A stretch of 64,000 nucleotides of DNA from Bacillota bacterium (GTDB lineage Bacteria > Bacillota > Clostridia > Christensenellales > Aristaeellaceae): contig JAEVYX010000073.1 of NCBI GenBank assembly GCA_023392515.1, positions 1 to 64,000 of the forward strand. The letters run 5' to 3'. Both the position numbers and the translations under genes were made by a program. How positions within the stretch are numbered: the stretch's first letter is position 1; the number at the start of each line of letters is the position of its first letter. Below, piece by piece: positions 50,296 through 59,644 of this stretch. The notes under the pieces were generated by a model. That model was not told the DNA's origin, searched no databases, and worked only from the letters and a program-made list of their open reading frames with translations.

Positions 50296-51464
50296 AAACG
50301 GGCGCGGAAAAATGGTTTTCTTTTTCTTTCCAGATAGAGGGGCTCAGCTTGGAAAGACTGATGAACCTTGCCAGAGAACAGGGGATCATTCTGCGAAAAT
50401 TACGCCGCCGGGGTCTTAAAACATTGGAAGGTATTTGCCTTGAGGCGGATTTTAGGCACCTTAGTGAATTGGCAGAAAACCGTGGTTGGAAGATTATAAA
50501 AACAGGGGAAAAAGGGCTCTCACGCGCAAAATCCGGGTTATTCCGCCGCCTGGGGTTGGGTGTAGGTTTTTGTCTGTTTATCGCATTGGTTGCGTTAGCT
50601 ATGCAATTTGTATGGCAAATTGATATTATGGAAGCCGGGGCTTATGAGAGCGAAGTGCGAAATTATTTGGTAGAACAGAACATACAGCCGGGGATATGGA
50701 AAAGGGATATTTCCTTACAAAAAGTGATATGGGACTTGGAATGGCGCATGCCCAAAGTAGCATGGGTACAAGCTCATTATCGGGGAGCTGTTTTGGTGAT
50801 CCGCTGTGTCCAGGGTGTATCTCAGTCTCAGGGAGAGTCGGAAGGCGGACCAGGAGATGTGGTTGCACAAAGAGATGGCATTCTGGTTAACCTTTTAACA
50901 CTGGCAGGCACACCTCGACATAAAGCTGGAGACCTTGTGAAAAAAGGGGAAATTTTGATTGCCGGGTGGGAGCGGGGGATTGGCGAGGAAAAAGTGCCGG
51001 TAAAAGCCCGGGGGATTGCTCTGGCCAGGGTATGGGTGAGAACATCTGTACAAATCCCGGCGCAAGAGGTGTTAAGTGAGGAGACCGGAAGGGAAACGGT
51101 GCTGCATATATTGGAAACGCCATTTATTTCTTTTGGCGAGCGTGAGCCGCCGGCATACCTGCAATCAGATTTGCAAATAGACATCATTCCCATAGGCGGG
51201 GCATGGTGGCCGATATCTTTGCGCAGAGAAACCTGGCGTGAAGTGGCCCTGTCTTACAACCCGCGAAATGAGTCGGATTTGAAGGCAGAGGCTGGGTTGG
51301 CAGCCTTACGTGCGCTCGCGCAAAAATTAGGCGGAGGTCATGAACCAGTTGACAAATGGGTAGATTATTGTATGATAGAAAGAAGGATGATGGAAGCAGT
51401 TGCCACAGCTGAATTACTTGTGGATATTGCATTGCAGCAGCCGCGGGAACAAGGATCATCATAA
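50292..51464 (+). CDS. yqfD: Sporulation protein YqfD
   Basis: 390 residues from GTG 50292, overlapping the yqfC stop. A soluble N-terminal ~80 residues ('FQIEGLSLERLMNLAREQGI') precede one TM (about 98-118) and an extracellular part with 'PKVAWVQAHYRGAVLVI', 'GIWKRDISLQKVI', 'VAQRDGILVNL' and 'AGDLVKKGEILIAG'. This is the YqfD layout (role in spore formation, and part of the SpoIV-related family). No catalytic motif. Confidence 0.9.
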   Translation: MKTGAEKWFSFSFQIEGLSLERLMNLAREQGIILRKLRRRGLKTLEGICLEADFRHLSELAENRGWKIIKTGEKGLSRAKSGLFRRLGLGVGFCLFIALVALAMQFVWQIDIMEAGAYESEVRNYLVEQNIQPGIWKRDISLQKVIWDLEWRMPKVAWVQAHYRGAVLVIRCVQGVSQSQGESEGGPGDVVAQRDGILVNLLTLAGTPRHKAGDLVKKGEILIAGWERGIGEEKVPVKARGIALARVWVRTSVQIPAQEVLSEETGRETVLHILETPFISFGEREPPAYLQSDLQIDIIPIGGAWWPISLRRETWREVALSYNPRNESDLKAEAGLAALRALAQKLGGGHEPVDKWVDYCMIERRMMEAVATAELLVDIALQQPREQGSS

Positions 51465-51506
51465 TTTCCCGGCACAGTCATCCGCATAGAATGGGGGAAC
51501 GTTTCT

Positions 51507-52481
51507 TTGTCGCCAACCAGACAAATACTGCTGTCTGTGGACAATCTGGATGCTTATATGTCGCTGTTTGGAACCAACGACCAAAATGTTGCTTTAATTG
51601 AGCTGGAAACAGGAGTTAATATTTCATTACGCGGTACGGAACTATGTATTACGGGTGATCCGGAGCAAACGGATCTTGCCCAAATGGTGATAGAAAAGTT
51701 GCTCGAAATGCTTCGCCGCCATGAAATTGTAGACCGTTCCCGGATCCGTTATGCGATTTCGCTGGCAAGGGAAGGAAAGGCAGACTGCATCGACGAGATT
51801 TTGCGGGATGTAGTAGCTATAACCCATCGGGGTAAGCAAATTAAATGCAAAACACTCGGCCAGCGGCAATATGTGCAAAAGGTTCGTGAAAACGTATTAA
51901 CCTTTGCGGTAGGACCGGCTGGTACAGGAAAAACATATTTGGCTATGGCCCTGGCTGTTGTTGCGCTTCGCAATAAGGAAATTGAGCGCATCGTGTTAAC
52001 ACGCCCCGCGGTAGAGGCGGGGGAAAAGCTGGGCTTCCTGCCAGGTGACTTAAGCCAAAAGGTGGATCCTTATTTACGTCCCTTATATGATGCGCTGTAT
52101 GATCTGATGGGCGTGGATTCCTATCAAAAACTTGTGGAACGCGGCGTCGTGGAAGTGGCTCCTCTTGCCTATATGCGTGGCCGAACCCTTAGCGACTCTT
52201 TTATTATTCTGGACGAAGCTCAGAATACAACTACCGAACAAATGAAGATGTTTCTAACTCGTATGGGTTTCAATTCCCGGGTGGTTGTTACCGGCGATAT
52301 CACGCAGACCGACTTGCCCTATGGCAAGCGCTCCGGTCTTTTGGAAGCATTGGATGTATTGGGGGAAACCCCAGGCATTGGCATCGTTCGCCTGAACCAT
52401 CAGGATGTTGTGCGCCATGATTTGGTACAAGCAATCGTACAGGCATATGACGCTTATGAAAAGCGGGGAAAGGAGAACTGA
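51507..52481 (+). CDS. phoH: PhoH-family ATPase
   Basis: 324 residues, TTG start at 51507 with GGGGGAA about 8 nt upstream. An N-terminal KH-like region precedes the PhoH domain: Walker A 'GPAGTGKTYLAMALAV', 'VLTRPAVEAGEKLGFLPGDL', 'IILDEAQNTT' (Walker B) and 'RMGFNSRVVVTGDITQTDLP'. The ATPase is linked with RNA metabolism and ribosome maturation. Its stop is 5 bp before the pgpH start. Confidence 0.95.
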   Translation: MSPTRQILLSVDNLDAYMSLFGTNDQNVALIELETGVNISLRGTELCITGDPEQTDLAQMVIEKLLEMLRRHEIVDRSRIRYAISLAREGKADCIDEILRDVVAITHRGKQIKCKTLGQRQYVQKVRENVLTFAVGPAGTGKTYLAMALAVVALRNKEIERIVLTRPAVEAGEKLGFLPGDLSQKVDPYLRPLYDALYDLMGVDSYQKLVERGVVEVAPLAYMRGRTLSDSFIILDEAQNTTTEQMKMFLTRMGFNSRVVVTGDITQTDLPYGKRSGLLEALDVLGETPGIGIVRLNHQDVVRHDLVQAIVQAYDAYEKRGKEN

Positions 52482-52486
52482 GCCCC

Positions 52487-54877
52487 ATGATGTCTAAAAA
52501 GCATGCCGGAAACCGTAAAAAAGGCGAACGATGGTCAATTGTCAAAGGGTTGGAAACGTTAAAGTCCATCCAGGCAAAATGCGTTTTCGTGGTTTTTGTT
52601 GGTACGGCATTGCTGATCGGTATGTTTTGTGCGGCCATTACTCCTGAAAGATATAACTTAAAAGTTGGGGCAATTGCCTATAAGACAATTACCGCGTCCA
52701 AGGATGTGGTGGATGAGATTACAACGGCCCGCCGTCGGGAAGAAGCGGCCAGGCAAGTGGAACCCTCCTATCATCCGCAGGAGGGCGTCACAGACCTGGT
52801 GATGACCGATCTCAAAAGTATTTTTAGCGAATTGCGAACAGTGCAACAGTATGGGCAAACGCTTTTAGCGGACAGAGATGATGAGAATACCCGTACTGCC
52901 GGACGATCTTTTGAACAGGCTGAGCTAGATTATGCCAAAGAGATGTTGACAACCATCACCCTTACAGATTATCAGCTTACGGCGCTTTTGCAGACAACTT
53001 CCGAAAAACTGGATCAAGCGTACAATGATGTTTCTGCCGCCGTGAAGAATACCCTCAATACAACAATCCGGGAAGGTCAAGTCAACGAATCCATCTCAAA
53101 TATTTTACAAATTGTGGGATACAAAACCGATATGGATTTGCTGCAAAATGTAATTTCTCCGGTGCTTCGCAAATGCATTCGGCCTAATATGGTAATTGAA
53201 CAGGAGGCAACCGCCCAAGCCCAGGAAAAAGCCAGAGCAGAAGTGGAACCTGTACTCTATAACCAAGGGCAAAACATTGTTGTCGCAGGCGAGCGTGTTG
53301 CAGCCAATCAGTTGGAAATGTTACGCTCTCTGGGGCTTCTAGACGATAATACTGTGGACATGCCCATGTACGCGGGCGCCGGAATTTTAATTTTGACCGT
53401 GGTCATTTTGTCGCTGTTTTTGTTGAAGCTGCTTAATGTGCCGCTCATGCAGGATTTGCGCAGGATTACAGTATATATGCTGGTGCTGGATGTAACGCTG
53501 GGGTTGAGCATTCTGTTTATGCAGCTCAATACTTATCTTTCTCCCGTATCCTTGGGAGCACTTTTGCTTACAGGCTTGCTTGGCCCTCAAGTAGGCTTTA
53601 TCGGAAATTTTACCCTTGCTATCCTGATAAGCGCTTTATCCGCCGGTGGTAGTTCCGCGTTTAACGCTGTCATGGTTCATCTTTTGCTTACTTCGTTTAT
53701 TAGCGGCGGTATTGCCGTGATGGCGCTGCGCAGCAAACCACAGCGCGCTCGAATGCTGCTTTGCGGTATTTATGTCGCTTTAGCAAATTTGCTGGTCATG
53801 TTGTCCATTGGGCTTATGACGAACAACGACCTGCAAAGCGTTTTGAATAATGCGCTATGGAGCATGGGTGGAGGAATAACAGGGGCAATCTTGTGTGTGG
53901 GGCTTCAGCCTGCTTTTGAGTATTTCTTCAACCTTTCAACGCCCAGCAAGCTGCTTGAATTATCAAACCCCAACCAGCCTCTTTTGCGCCGTCTGCTTTT
54001 GGAAGCACCTGGAACATATCATCATTCCATTATCGTTGCCAATTTGTCCGAAGCGGCGGCGGAGGCCATCGGCGCCAATCCGCTTCTGGCCAGGGCCGGC
54101 TCGTATTTTCATGATGTAGGGAAGCTCAAACGCCCCCTCTATTTTAAAGAAAATCAGATGGGTGAAAACCCACACGACAGTACCGACCCCTATGTGTCTG
54201 CTGCTATTGTGACGGCCCATACCAGAGACGGATTGATGATGGCCCAAAAGTACCGCCTGCCGGAAGAAATAAAGAAAATCATCATGGAGCACCATGGGGA
54301 TACGCCGGTTATGTATTTCTATCATAAAGCGCTGCAGCTTGCCAATGGCAGCACGGTGGATATTAACGACTTCAGATACGATGGTATCCGGCCTACCATA
54401 CGAGAAAGTGCAATTGTCATGCTGGCCGATACCATAGAGGCAGCCGTGCGGGCTATGCCGGACCCAACGCCCCAGCGAATAGAAGCCTTTATCGAGCAGC
54501 TCATCCGTGGGAAGTTGGAAGATGGGCAATTGAGCGACGCACCGCTCACGCTCAGAGATATTGATAAAATCGGCGCAGCCTTTACTACCGTGCTCAACGG
54601 TGTGTTTCATGAGCGGATCGAATACCCGACTGTAGAGCCAAGGGGTAAAATCGCTTCTCTTGCAGCCCCGGAAAAGCCTGAGCAGATAGCGGTTGTGCCG
54701 GAGCAGCAGGAACATGCTAAAAGCAATGGGGACATGAATCCTGAAGAAAAACCATTACAAGAACCGTCCGCTAGCGGCGACAATGCGACTTCCGATTCTG
54801 AACCGGAGGCAGCAATAGAGGAAGAACGTCCTATGGACGAAGACAAAGCCGAAGAAAAGAAAGCCCTGGGTTTGTAA
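52487..54877 (+). CDS. pgpH: PgpH-type 7TM-HD phosphodiesterase (c-di-AMP)
   Basis: 796 residues, ATG 52487 with AAGGAG upstream. N-terminal TM (about 26-45), an extracellular 7TMR-HDED domain to ~285, seven TM segments about 288-475, and an HD domain from ~500 with 'TYHHSIIVANLSE', 'AGSYFHDVGKLKRP', 'TAHTRDGLMMA' and 'IIMEHHGDTP'. It hydrolyses cyclic di-AMP in Bacillota. The C-terminal ~75 residues are a Glu/Pro/Ser-rich, negatively charged tail beyond the usual end (~720 residues), probably disordered. Linked to phoH and ybeY in the standard order. Confidence 0.93.
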   Translation: MMSKKHAGNRKKGERWSIVKGLETLKSIQAKCVFVVFVGTALLIGMFCAAITPERYNLKVGAIAYKTITASKDVVDEITTARRREEAARQVEPSYHPQEGVTDLVMTDLKSIFSELRTVQQYGQTLLADRDDENTRTAGRSFEQAELDYAKEMLTTITLTDYQLTALLQTTSEKLDQAYNDVSAAVKNTLNTTIREGQVNESISNILQIVGYKTDMDLLQNVISPVLRKCIRPNMVIEQEATAQAQEKARAEVEPVLYNQGQNIVVAGERVAANQLEMLRSLGLLDDNTVDMPMYAGAGILILTVVILSLFLLKLLNVPLMQDLRRITVYMLVLDVTLGLSILFMQLNTYLSPVSLGALLLTGLLGPQVGFIGNFTLAILISALSAGGSSAFNAVMVHLLLTSFISGGIAVMALRSKPQRARMLLCGIYVALANLLVMLSIGLMTNNDLQSVLNNALWSMGGGITGAILCVGLQPAFEYFFNLSTPSKLLELSNPNQPLLRRLLLEAPGTYHHSIIVANLSEAAAEAIGANPLLARAGSYFHDVGKLKRPLYFKENQMGENPHDSTDPYVSAAIVTAHTRDGLMMAQKYRLPEEIKKIIMEHHGDTPVMYFYHKALQLANGSTVDINDFRYDGIRPTIRESAIVMLADTIEAAVRAMPDPTPQRIEAFIEQLIRGKLEDGQLSDAPLTLRDIDKIGAAFTTVLNGVFHERIEYPTVEPRGKIASLAAPEKPEQIAVVPEQQEHAKSNGDMNPEEKPLQEPSASGDNATSDSEPEAAIEEERPMDEDKAEEKKALGL

Positions 54878-54894
54878 GGGCTGGAGGAATCAAC

Positions 54895-55800
54895 GTGAAA
54901 CTGGTATGGGCAATCTCTTGTGACGGTATACCGCTTAGCATGTTCTCCCTAATGCAGACCGCTGCGGATTGCTGCTTAGTTACAGAAGGCGTTACTCTTC
55001 CCTGCGGTGTTGGGCTGCATCTTGTTAACGATATACAAATCCGCACGCTAAACCGGGATCATCGAGGCGTGGATCGGGAGACGGACGTGCTTTCATTTCC
55101 TCAGGTAAATTACCCAAACGGGCATACCGCTGGGAAATCTCCGGCTTTATTGAAAAAAGAATATGATAGCGAGCTTGGTGTTTGCATGCTGGGGGATATT
55201 TTTTTGTCCTTAGACCGCGTGCGGGCCCAGGCGGAGGAATATGGGCATTCCCTGGAAAGAGAAGCAGCTTATTTGGTTACCCATGGGGTTTGTCATCTCA
55301 TGGGATATGACCACATGATAGAGAAGGATCAAAAGGAGATGCGTGCTATGGAAGAAAAAGCACTGAACATGATAGGTGTCAACCGTGAAGGCGATGGAAG
55401 CGTTTCCGACGAAGCGCTTTTAAAACTGGCGGTACAAGCAATGGAGCGTTCCTATGCCCCTTATTCAAAATTTCGAGTTGGGGCATGCTTGCTATGTGAG
55501 GATGGCCGGGTCTTCCAGGGGTGCAATATAGAGAACGCTTCATTTGGCCTAACGAATTGCGCTGAACGGACCGCTCTTTTTAAGGCAGTCAGCGAAGGGG
55601 CCAAGGATTTTACAGCAATCGCTATTGCTGCCGATGATGCAGCACCTTGGCCTTGCGGTGCCTGCCGGCAAGTGTTGAATGAGTTTGCCCCAAACATCAA
55701 AATTCTGGTTACCTGGGATCATGGAAAAACAAGCAGCGCTACACTTTCCCAACTTCTGCCCCATGGATTTGGCCCCAAAGATCTGCAAGGTGCTAACTAA
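54895..55800 (+). CDS. Fused YbeY endoribonuclease - cytidine deaminase
   Basis: 301 residues, GTG start with GGAGG 7 nt upstream. Residues 1-~160 are YbeY: 'VNDIQIRTLNRDHRGVDRETD', 'VLSFPQV', 'LGDIFLSLDRVRAQA' and the zinc motif 'HGVCHLMGYDH'. Residues ~168-295 are cytidine deaminase: 'YAPYSKFRVGACL', 'GCNIENASFGLTNCAERTA' (Cys-Ala-Glu) and 'PCGACRQ'. All zinc ligands and the catalytic Glu are present, so both halves look active: 16S rRNA 3'-end maturation and pyrimidine salvage. In B. subtilis ybeY, dgkA and cdd are separate; here dgkA is missing from between them. There is no stop or frameshift at the junction. Confidence 0.9.
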   Translation: MKLVWAISCDGIPLSMFSLMQTAADCCLVTEGVTLPCGVGLHLVNDIQIRTLNRDHRGVDRETDVLSFPQVNYPNGHTAGKSPALLKKEYDSELGVCMLGDIFLSLDRVRAQAEEYGHSLEREAAYLVTHGVCHLMGYDHMIEKDQKEMRAMEEKALNMIGVNREGDGSVSDEALLKLAVQAMERSYAPYSKFRVGACLLCEDGRVFQGCNIENASFGLTNCAERTALFKAVSEGAKDFTAIAIAADDAAPWPCGACRQVLNEFAPNIKILVTWDHGKTSSATLSQLLPHGFGPKDLQGAN

Positions 55801-55816
55801 AAAGGAGAACATCCAT

Positions 55817-56707
55817 ATGGATAACAAAGCAACATTCCATTCCGGTTTTGCAGCCATTGTCGGACGCCCAAACGTGGGAAAGTCCACCCTTACCAATGCA
55901 TTTGTGGGGGAAAAGGTAGCAATCGTCTCGAGTCGTCCCCAAACAACCCGAAACCGGATCATGGGCGTCATGAACCGTGACGGTTGGCAAATTGTGTTTT
56001 TGGATACGCCCGGCCTGCATACGCCTCGGACAAAGCTGGGGGAATACATGGTGAAGTCGGTGCAGGATGCCATGGAAGGCATGGACATCTTGTTGGTACT
56101 GGTAGATGCCACTGCCATAGGCCCTCAGGATCGGAGTATCGTATCTTCCATGGGGAGCAAGAAAACCCCGAAGATACTTGTGCTTAACAAGATTGATTTA
56201 GTGCCGAAGGAAAGCTTGCTGGCGCTAATCGCTTCCTTTGCTGATGCTGGATATGATGCCATCATCCCCATCAGCGCGAAAACAGGAGATGGGCTTCCGG
56301 AACTTGAAAAAACATTAAAAGGGTTTTTACCGGAAGGCCCACGGTATTTCCCGGAAGATATGATGACAGATCAGCCGGAGCGGGTGATCTGCGGAGAATT
56401 GATCAGAGAAAAGGCATTGCTGTATTTGCGGGAAGAGGTTCCCCATGGTGTAGGCGTGGAAATGATGGGCATGGAAAAGGTCAACGATCAATTCATGGAG
56501 ATTCATGCTACCATCTATTGCGAACGGGATGCCCACAAGGGTATCATCATTGGAAAACAGGGGTCCATGCTCCAACGGATCGGCCAGGAAGCCCGGCTGG
56601 ATATTGAAAAACTTTTGGGTATGCACGTTAACCTGAAATTATGGGTGAAGGTTCGCCCGGATTGGCGCAACCGCATGGATGATTTACGCACGCTCGGCTA
56701 TGAATGA
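55817..56707 (+). CDS. era: GTPase Era
   Basis: 296 residues from ATG 55817 (AAAGGAG 9 nt upstream); an upstream frame overlaps the fused gene and is not used. G1 'GRPNVGKSTL', G2/G3 'DTPGLHTPR', G4 'LNKIDL', G5 'ISAKTGDGL', and the C-terminal KH domain 'GIIIGKQGSMLQRIGQEAR'. It binds 16S rRNA and helps 30S maturation, the same process as the YbeY half upstream. recO, the usual next gene, is absent; a terminator follows. Confidence 0.97.
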   Translation: MDNKATFHSGFAAIVGRPNVGKSTLTNAFVGEKVAIVSSRPQTTRNRIMGVMNRDGWQIVFLDTPGLHTPRTKLGEYMVKSVQDAMEGMDILLVLVDATAIGPQDRSIVSSMGSKKTPKILVLNKIDLVPKESLLALIASFADAGYDAIIPISAKTGDGLPELEKTLKGFLPEGPRYFPEDMMTDQPERVICGELIREKALLYLREEVPHGVGVEMMGMEKVNDQFMEIHATIYCERDAHKGIIIGKQGSMLQRIGQEARLDIEKLLGMHVNLKLWVKVRPDWRNRMDDLRTLGYE

Positions 56708-56725
56708 TGAGTCATCAACCGCCAT

Positions 56726-56758
56726 GGAGGATATCTGGAAAGAATCCTCCTCTTTTTT
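56726..56758 (+). terminator. Terminator of the yqfC-era operon
   Basis: 7-bp stem GGAGGAT (56726-56732) with ATCCTCC (56744-56750), followed by TCTTTTTT. Confidence 0.8.
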
Positions 56759-56817
56759 AACTCAAATGAAAAGGCGAACAATCTTTTACATAAATACTAG
56801 CAATATTCGCTTATCTG

Positions 56818-56826
56818 TGATATAAT
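56818..56826 (+). promoter_or_regulatory. Promoter of the purR operon
   Basis: Extended -10 TGATATAAT (56818-56826), 46 bp before the ATG; no good -35. Confidence 0.5.
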
Positions 56827-56871
56827 GAAAAAAGTGTATGGAAAATTCTAGGCGCGGGAGGAAATGAACAA

Positions 56872-57693
56872 ATGGACCGAGTCCGCAGAAATGAGCGTAT
56901 GGCGGCAATGACTAAAATATTGTCCGCTTCTCCTAATCGGATATTTACTTTATCCCATTTTTGCGATCTGTTTGGGACTGCAAAGTCTACCATGAGCGAG
57001 GATATAGACATCCTCCGTACCGTCATGCAAACCTTTGGTTTAGGCGAACTGGATACAGTTACCGGCGCTGCAGGCGGAGTGCGATACCGTCCCTCCATGC
57101 CCAAACAGCAGGCGCTTTCGTATATACAGGAATTATGTGCCCAATTGAGCTGTGAAGAACGGGTGCTTCCGGGCGGATTTTTATATTTTTCCGATATATT
57201 ATCCATGCCCGATGTGGTAGAGAAAATGGGAATCATACTGGCAAGTCAATATTATAACGATGCTCCGGACTTTGTACTTACTATGGAAACCAAGGGCATT
57301 CCGGTAGCATTGATGACAGCCAATGCTTTAGGTGTGCCACTTGTTATTGCCCGCCGCTCCAGCAAGGTATATGAAGGCTCCGCTGTGAACATCAACTATG
57401 TCTCAGGCTCTTCCGGGCGCATCGAAACAATGTCCCTGTCCAGGCGCGCGGTGAAGGAAGGGCAAAGGGCACTCATTGTGGACGATTTTCTTAAGGGCGG
57501 CGGAACGGCAAAAGGCATGGTAGACTTGATGCATGAATTCTCCGTCACAGTGGTGGGAATGGCCTTTGTTATGGCAACTGCCAATCCCCAAAAGAAGCGT
57601 GTTACCGGGGAGCGCTCCTTAATGATTTTAGACGGAATGGCAGACGATGAGAATGTGGCGCGGGTGCTTCCGGCAACTTGGTTATCTGAATAA
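56872..57693 (+). CDS. purR: Pur operon repressor PurR
   Basis: 273 residues, ATG with GGGAGGA upstream. A winged-helix DNA-binding domain (about 1-75: 'RMAAMTKILSASPNRIFTLS', 'FGTAKSTMSEDIDILRTVM') precedes a phosphoribosyltransferase-like effector domain with the PRPP loop 'ALIVDDFLKGGGTAKG'. This is the Bacillus-type PurR that leaves DNA on PRPP binding. It heads the purR-glmU-pth-mfd block. Confidence 0.95.
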   Translation: MDRVRRNERMAAMTKILSASPNRIFTLSHFCDLFGTAKSTMSEDIDILRTVMQTFGLGELDTVTGAAGGVRYRPSMPKQQALSYIQELCAQLSCEERVLPGGFLYFSDILSMPDVVEKMGIILASQYYNDAPDFVLTMETKGIPVALMTANALGVPLVIARRSSKVYEGSAVNINYVSGSSGRIETMSLSRRAVKEGQRALIVDDFLKGGGTAKGMVDLMHEFSVTVVGMAFVMATANPQKKRVTGERSLMILDGMADDENVARVLPATWLSE

Positions 57694-57741
57694 AGCGGTT
57701 TGCCTTGTCGTAGGATAAGAAACGGGAAGGGAGAAGCAATT

Positions 57742-58983
57742 ATGGACATATTTTCGGTTATACTGGCCGGTATCAGCGATGGTGATGAAAAGTGGTCAGG
57801 GCGATCAAGCACAGTATATCCCCTTTGCGGAGAGCCTTTGATACAGTATGTGCTGAATGCCGTGACTCCTGTATGCAGAAAAAACCTGGTGGTTTGCGCC
57901 CAGGCGGTGGATAAGCCGCTTTTCGATGCAATGTCAGTTCCTGCCGTTCTCTGTGAAGGTCCTTCTATTCAGGCAGTTCTTCCCTATATCAAAGGCAAAA
58001 ATGGAAAGGCACTTATCGTAAGGGGAGATATGCCCTGTGTGGCTTCCCATACTTATCAAGCATTATGCGATGCATTGGAAGGGTCCTGCCAAGCGACAAT
58101 TTTGCAATCGCCTCAAGGCGATCAAGGAAATGCCGGCGCGATATGCCTGGAATATGACTTGCTTGTGTCTCTCCTCAACGAAAGTACATGTAGTAACCTG
58201 GAGGATATTGCGCAGCATTTAATGAAAAAAGGTGCCAATCTATGCTCCGTATGGATGGCAAATGCTGTGGAAGGAACGGTTGTCAAGACCCGGCGTGACT
58301 ATGCGTATGCTTTTGCATATATGCAAAATGCGATCAGAGAAATGCATATGACAAAGGGAGTAACGATACTAGACCCCGCTTCCACCTATATTGAGGCGGA
58401 TGTGGAAATCGGCTATGATACAATCATATATCCCGGGTGCTATTTGCAAAAGGGTACGAGGATTGGCCGAAATTGCACGCTTTTACCCAATTGCCGTCTA
58501 AACAAAGCCGTTGTGGAAGACGATGTCACCATTGAAAACAGTGTGCTTTTGGAATGCCACGTGGGAAAAGGAACCACCGTCGGGCCTTTTGCCTACTTGA
58601 GGCCCATGAGCAATATCGGTCAAAAATGCCGGATTGGTGATTTTGTGGAGATCAAAAACAGCACGATAGGCAATGAAACAAAGGTATCTCACTTGACCTA
58701 TGTTGGCGACAGTGACTTGGGCCAGAATATCAATTTGGGCTGCGGCGTAGTTTTCGTTAACTACGACGGCAAAAAGAAACACAGGTCGATTGTGGAAGAC
58801 GATGCATTCATAGGATGCAACACAAACCTTGTTTCACCTGTCCATATCGGCAAAGAAGCCTATATTGCAGCAGGGTCCACCATCACAGAGGATGTACCCG
58901 ACGGCGCCTTATTTGTGGCCAGAGCCAAAGGGGTTATCAAGGAAGGCTGGGTGGAAAAACGAAAAGAAAGCGGCAAACTGTAA
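57742..58983 (+). CDS. glmU: GlmU-like protein with degenerate uridyltransferase half and intact acetyltransferase half
   Basis: 413 residues from ATG 57742 (GGGAAGGGAG upstream); typical GlmU is about 456. In the N-terminal half the signature L-A-A-G-x-G-T-R-M...P-K is replaced by 'LAGISDGDEKWSGRS', and the Q-L-G-T-G-H-A segment by 'EGPSIQAVL'. 'GDMP' (metal Asp) is kept. The C-terminal left-handed beta-helix is complete: 'GPFAYLRP', 'FVEIKNSTIGNETKVSHLTYVGD' region with catalytic His, 'VNYDGKKKHRS', 'AAGSTITEDV'. It probably acetylates glucosamine-1-P; UDP-GlcNAc formation by this protein is doubtful. Position purR-glmU-pth-mfd matches Bacillus, without spoVG and prs. Confidence 0.85.
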   Translation: MDIFSVILAGISDGDEKWSGRSSTVYPLCGEPLIQYVLNAVTPVCRKNLVVCAQAVDKPLFDAMSVPAVLCEGPSIQAVLPYIKGKNGKALIVRGDMPCVASHTYQALCDALEGSCQATILQSPQGDQGNAGAICLEYDLLVSLLNESTCSNLEDIAQHLMKKGANLCSVWMANAVEGTVVKTRRDYAYAFAYMQNAIREMHMTKGVTILDPASTYIEADVEIGYDTIIYPGCYLQKGTRIGRNCTLLPNCRLNKAVVEDDVTIENSVLLECHVGKGTTVGPFAYLRPMSNIGQKCRIGDFVEIKNSTIGNETKVSHLTYVGDSDLGQNINLGCGVVFVNYDGKKKHRSIVEDDAFIGCNTNLVSPVHIGKEAYIAAGSTITEDVPDGALFVARAKGVIKEGWVEKRKESGKL

Positions 58984-59055
58984 TCAACATACATTAGATG
59001 CCAGCGGGGGTGGCTGCTTGCCATTCCCGCTACAAGGCGTTTTTGGAGGAAGTCT

Positions 59056-59622
59056 ATGTTCTTAATGGTTGGGCTGGGAAATCCGGGGCAAAAATATGAG
59101 CATACGCGCCATAACGTTGGCTTTGACGTGCTGGAGGTAATCAGTCAAAAAATTAATTTGCCGATTAACCGCATGAAGTGCCACGCCATGGTAGGAGAAG
59201 GAGCTTATGAAGGGGAGCGAGTTGTGCTATGCCGGCCGCAGACGTACATGAACAACAGCGGTCAGAGCGTGCAGGAGCTATTGAAGTGGTATAAAATCCC
59301 GCCGGGAAACCTGTTGGTAATCTATGATGATATTGATTTGCCGCCCGGAAAGCTGCGCATCCGCCCAAACGGAAGCCCCGGTACCCATAATGGTATGCGA
59401 TCTATTGTGGATTGCCTTGGTACCCAGGGATTTCCCCGCATTCGTGTAGGCATTGGGCAGCAGCCGGAGGGATGGGAACTGGCGGACTGGGTTTTATCTC
59501 ATTATGCCACGCCTCAAGAACGGCAGGAGGCCTTCGAAGCTTATCTGCTTGCAGGCGAAGCGGCTTTGCATTTGCTTAAAAACGGTGTGGAAGCTGCCAT
59601 GCGCCAATACAACAAAAAGTAA
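59056..59622 (+). CDS. pth: Peptidyl-tRNA hydrolase
   Basis: 188 residues, ATG with TTGGAGGA upstream. 'LGNPGQKYEHTRHNVGFDVLE' region, with catalytic His in 'TRHNVGF', 'RPQTYMNNSGQSV', and 'IYDDIDLPPGKLRIR' with 'GSPGTHNGMRSI'. It recycles peptidyl-tRNA. Full length. It sits 22 bp before mfd; the small regulator gene fin, often between them, is absent. Confidence 0.97.
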   Translation: MFLMVGLGNPGQKYEHTRHNVGFDVLEVISQKINLPINRMKCHAMVGEGAYEGERVVLCRPQTYMNNSGQSVQELLKWYKIPPGNLLVIYDDIDLPPGKLRIRPNGSPGTHNGMRSIVDCLGTQGFPRIRVGIGQQPEGWELADWVLSHYATPQERQEAFEAYLLAGEAALHLLKNGVEAAMRQYNKK

Positions 59623-59644
59623 GAAATCGGGAGACGAAGACATC

